Below, piece by piece: positions 6,387-9,741 of a stretch of DNA of 9,741 nucleotides; the stretch's first letter is position 1, and every line of letters begins with the position of its first letter. This DNA comes from JAEUMD01 sp937950105. GTDB lineage: Bacteria > Pseudomonadota > Alphaproteobacteria > Rhizobiales > Hyphomicrobiaceae. The position numbers and the translations under genes are program-made. The notes under the pieces were generated by a model. It was not told where the DNA came from. It did no database searches and saw only the letters and a list, made by a program, of their open reading frames with translations. The stretch lies in contig DAISIT010000100.1 of the NCBI GenBank assembly GCA_036821845.1, positions 1 to 9,741 on the forward strand, given 5' to 3'.

Positions 6387-7661
6387 ATGATTGGGGGACT
6401 GATGAAAAAGACCAGCCTGATCGCCATTGCTGCTGCTGCCGCGAGCGTCTTCTCGACGAACGCAATGGCTGCGGACCTTGGCGGCGACTGCTGCGCCGAT
6501 CTCGAAGAGCGCATTGCAGAGCTCGAGGCCACCACCGTTCGCAAGGGCAACCGCAAGGTCAGCCTCGAGGTGTCGGGCCAGGTCAACGAACTCGTGTTCT
6601 ACTGGGATGACGGCGTCGAGTCGAACGTCTACCAGGCGACCAACACCTTCTCGTCGAGCCGCTTCCGCATGAAGGGCACCGCCAAGATCAACGACGAGTG
6701 GTCGGCCGGCTACCTCATCGAGATCGACTTCGAGGGGGCCATCGGCGCTGGCGTCGACCAGAACACCGACGACACGAGCCGTCAGCCGCGCCTGCGTCAC
6801 TCGGCCTGGCAGCTGAAGAGCAAGCGCCTCGGCGCCCTCTGGGTCGGCCAGTACTCGGTCGCCACCGACGACATCACGGCTGCCGTCGACGTTGCCGGCA
6901 TCGGCACCGCCGCCGCCGCCAACATGAACTCGTCGGCTGGTGCGGGCCTGTTCCACCGCAACTCGAACGGCACGCTGACCAACACGCGCCTCAACGCCTT
7001 CTGGCAGTTCCTCGACACCGACCGTCAGAACATCATCCGCTACGACTCTCCGACGCTCGCCGGCTTCACGCTGTCGGCCGCTTGGGGTGAGGACGATGTG
7101 TGGGACGTCGCCCTGCGCTATGCGGGCGAGTTCAACGGCATCAAGATGGCTGCCGCCCTTGGCTACTACGAGGATCGTGACGAGAGCAGCGCTGCGATCG
7201 TCCGCAATGGTGCGTCGCAGAACTTCGACGACATCCGCGCTGCGGCGAGCGTCCTGCACGAGCCGACCGGCCTGTTCGTCAACGGTGCTTACATCCACCG
7301 CGAGTTCGACAATGTCGCTCTCGGCGATGTGACCTACTGGTACCTCGCCTCGGGCATCTCGCGGAAGTTCTTCCCGATCGGCAAGACCGCCATCTGGGGT
7401 GAGTACGCCGAGATCGACGGTCCTCTCGATGGCAACATCGTGACGGCTGGCAACAACTTCGCTGGTCTCGCCGTCGGCGCCACGATCATCGACAGCCAGC
7501 AGAGCCACTGGGGCATCGGCGTTCAGCAGTACATCGACGCTGCTGCGATGCAGGTCTACCTCGGCTATCGCAACATCGAGGCTGACGTCTCGACGGCTGC
7601 CGCCAGCACGAACTTCAACGACATCGACATCGTCTACACCGGCGCCCGCATCCAGTTCTGA
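6387..7661 (+). CDS. Porin 2, tandem paralogue of porin 1
   Basis: A 424-residue outer membrane porin of the same family as porin 1. ATG 6387 is chosen because GGAG (6375-6378) lies 8 bp upstream and because the first residues, MIGGL, parallel MFGGL in porin 1. A second in-frame ATG at 6402 would start a textbook signal peptide, MKKTSLIAIAAAAASVF. Cleavage is predicted at AMA|A, after residue 28, the same position as in porin 1. The mature N-terminus ADLGGDCCADLEERIAELEA with the Cys pair at 35-36, the first strand RKVSLEVSGQVNELVFYW, and the C-terminus DIDIVYTGARIQF with terminal Phe are all shared. The two mature proteins are near-identical over most of their length. The main difference is a segment around residues 341-373, two residues longer than in porin 1 and largely dissimilar, which should be an extracellular loop with its flanks. 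Separate leader and terminator imply separate control of the two copies. Confidence 0.93.
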   Translation: MIGGLMKKTSLIAIAAAAASVFSTNAMAADLGGDCCADLEERIAELEATTVRKGNRKVSLEVSGQVNELVFYWDDGVESNVYQATNTFSSSRFRMKGTAKINDEWSAGYLIEIDFEGAIGAGVDQNTDDTSRQPRLRHSAWQLKSKRLGALWVGQYSVATDDITAAVDVAGIGTAAAANMNSSAGAGLFHRNSNGTLTNTRLNAFWQFLDTDRQNIIRYDSPTLAGFTLSAAWGEDDVWDVALRYAGEFNGIKMAAALGYYEDRDESSAAIVRNGASQNFDDIRAAASVLHEPTGLFVNGAYIHREFDNVALGDVTYWYLASGISRKFFPIGKTAIWGEYAEIDGPLDGNIVTAGNNFAGLAVGATIIDSQQSHWGIGVQQYIDAAAMQVYLGYRNIEADVSTAAASTNFNDIDIVYTGARIQF

Positions 7662-7688
7662 TCGGGTTCCCACGTAGCGACATTCGGG

Positions 7689-7720
7689 AAGGCCGCGCAT
7701 CTCGCGCGGCCTTTTCGTTT
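7689..7720 (+). terminator. Intrinsic terminator after porin 2
   Basis: A perfect 10-bp stem AAGGCCGCGC / GCGCGGCCTT (7689-7698 with 7704-7713) with a 5-nt loop is followed by TTCGTTT. It lies 27 bp after the porin 2 stop codon. Confidence 0.9.
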
Positions 7721-8031
7721 GTGGAAGTATGCAGGCAGAGCTCCTCGCCTCCGTCACTGCGCGCCCTTCCGGTTCGACCATCTGCCGGCATCTGGTGCGA
7801 CCGGGAAGGTACTGGCGCGTCAACAAATTTGTGGATAAATCGGGGCGCTTTCAGGCCCCTGGAATGAAGCACGATAGTTGTGTGAATGCCGCCACATGGC
7901 GCCGCAACAACACTCGCGGCGTGAAATATTCAGCCACCCTTAACCACGCCGGATTGAAGCTTGTGACTCGGAGCGCAAAGTCTCATGTTCGCAGGGAATT
8001 TGTGCGGCGTTCCGACCGCGGGGTATTCGCT
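7721..8031. other. Intergenic region upstream of the small exported protein
   Basis: About 310 bp with no supportable gene, although the downstream frame stays open through it. It includes an AT-rich island (7821-7840) in otherwise GC-rich DNA, carrying the 10-bp palindrome ACAAATTTGT (7823-7832) overlapping a perfect DnaA box (TGTGGATAA, 7830-7838). Further on are TTAACCAC (7940-7947), one base off the CtrA half-site TTAACCAT, and a GACTC (GANTC) site at 7965-7969. No clear -35/-10 pair was found. Confidence 0.55.
7830..7838 (-). promoter_or_regulatory. Perfect consensus DnaA box
   Basis: TGTGGATAA on the plus strand is the exact complement of the consensus DnaA box TTATCCACA. It is a single copy, so it is not an origin by itself. 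A role as a DnaA-controlled promoter element or titration site is possible but unproven. Confidence 0.35.
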
Positions 8032-8385
8032 ATGAAACGGGTCACTGCAACGCTTCTGGGCTGCCTGGTTATCGGCATGGCCACAGCCGCGTCTGCCTTC
8101 CAGGAGCAGCAGGGCAGCGCGGGGGCTCCGGCCGCCCAGCAGCAGCCCGCGCAGCCGCCGGCCGGCAAGGCCGTTGAATTTTCGACGACGACCGCGGGCA
8201 AGCCGACGACGGGTGGCACCGAGGTGCGCATTCCGGGTCTCGGCAAGCTCGGCGTCCTGCCGAAGATGGATTTCGGCCTCGAACTGCTTTACGGCGCCGC
8301 CGAGGGCAAGCCGCAGGAAGCGCGTCCGGATCAGGCCGACGACGATGGGCTGCGGGTTCAGGGCACGATCAAGCACCGCTTCTGA
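8032..8385 (+). CDS. Small exported protein of unknown function with a C-terminal beta-hairpin-like segment
   Basis: A 117-residue protein I cannot assign to a characterised family. ATG 8032 is chosen because it begins a clear signal peptide: K2, R3, hydrophobic core TLLGCLVIGMATAA, and cleavage likely at ASA|F after residue 22. The frame remains open for 300 bp upstream, but that part has no protein-like character. The ribosome binding site is a weak GGGG about 8 bp upstream. After cleavage comes a low-complexity Gln/Ala/Pro linker (residues 24-45), then TEVRIPGLGKLGVLPKMDFG (63-82). Two amphipathic strand-like stretches, MDFGLELLYG (79-88) and GLRVQGTIKHRF (106-117), alternate hydrophobic residues and flank an acidic loop of about 17 residues. 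The protein ends in Phe, like the two porins upstream. I infer periplasmic or outer membrane location. C11 in LLGC is probably not a lipobox, since only ten residues precede it. The gene is monocistronic, between two terminators. Confidence 0.75.
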   Translation: MKRVTATLLGCLVIGMATAASAFQEQQGSAGAPAAQQQPAQPPAGKAVEFSTTTAGKPTTGGTEVRIPGLGKLGVLPKMDFGLELLYGAAEGKPQEARPDQADDDGLRVQGTIKHRF

Positions 8386-8413
8386 TCGGGGCGAACGTGA
8401 GACTGCAATTTGG

Positions 8414-8442
8414 AAAGGGGGCCTCGCGGTCCCCTTTCGTCG
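8414..8442. terminator. Terminator between the small exported protein and purB, probably bidirectional
   Basis: A 10-bp stem (8414-8423 with 8428-8437, one G-U pair) closes a TCGC tetraloop. The plus strand continues TTTCGTCGTT; on the minus strand the stem ends in TTT and then CCAAATT. It lies between two convergent genes, 29 bp after the small gene and 33 bp past the purB stop codon. Confidence 0.75.
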
Positions 8443-8474
8443 TTATGCGCCGCGCCAGTCCGGCTGCGGATGCG

Positions 8475-9741
<1,267 letters not shown>

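Larger units (their letters stand above)
4681..7661 (+). repeat. Tandem gene duplication: direct repeat of about 1.19 kb
   Basis: Positions 4681-5865 and 6470-7661 are two directly repeated, highly similar copies of the mature porin sequence. Several stretches of 30 to 40 nt are identical at the DNA level, for example around GCTTGGGGTGAGGACGATGT in both. Signal peptide regions, leaders and terminators differ, so similarity is confined to the coding part. Confidence 0.85.

Noticed and set aside
4576..7826. Very long open frames (515 and 572 codons) on the minus strand, antisense to porins 1 and 2, with similar translations
   Set aside because: They mirror the two porin genes in the frame that stays open when GC-rich third positions are read backwards. 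Their similarity to each other follows from the porin duplication. The translations are D/V/E/R-rich without family motifs, and there are no ribosome binding sites.
7729..8031. In-frame upstream extension of the small exported protein gene to 7729
   Set aside because: It would bury the signal peptide inside the protein, has no ribosome binding site and lacks protein-like composition.
8062..8064. Cys11 of the small exported protein as a lipoprotein acylation site (LLGC)
   Set aside because: Only ten residues precede it and the -2 position is Leu; the hydrophobic core continues past it to a good signal peptidase I site at ASA|F.

Overview
The window is GC-rich chromosomal DNA that looks like an alphaproteobacterium, most likely Hyphomicrobiales. 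The main evidence is two porins of the alphaproteobacterial Porin_2 type whose mature N-termini contain DCCADLEER. Supporting evidence is a UbiH/COQ6-type hydroxylase with the variant motif GESAH...PPIGAQGLNLGLRD and a small exported protein ending in KHRF. The order is called from protein motifs only; no rRNA or other phylogenetic marker is present.

Layout from left to right. (1) The 3' end of an RND efflux pump permease (+), closed by a strong intrinsic terminator. (2) A stand-alone cyclic-nucleotide-binding domain protein (+), then a PAPS-dependent-type sulfotransferase (+). (3) Convergent to these on the minus strand, a UbiH/UbiF/COQ6-family FAD hydroxylase followed by a lipid A (LpxL/HtrB-type) acyltransferase, possibly one transcript. 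(4) A shared divergent intergenic region of about 400 bp, then two tandem, highly similar porin genes (+). Each has its own ribosome binding site, and each is closed by its own terminator. (5) A 117-codon gene for a small exported protein of unknown function (+), with an apparent bidirectional terminator behind it. (6) Convergent purB (adenylosuccinate lyase) on the minus strand, running off the right edge.

The common theme is the cell envelope: efflux pump, lipid A acyltransferase, two porins and a small exported protein with an outer-membrane-like C-terminal hairpin. A quinone hydroxylase and a purine enzyme are housekeeping genes. No mobile element, CRISPR array, tRNA or rRNA was seen. I found no clear evidence of an undescribed multi-gene system. 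The most interesting items are the small porin-adjacent exported protein, the tandem porin pair with divergence focused on one predicted loop, and several palindromic or DnaA-box-like sites in the long intergenic regions.
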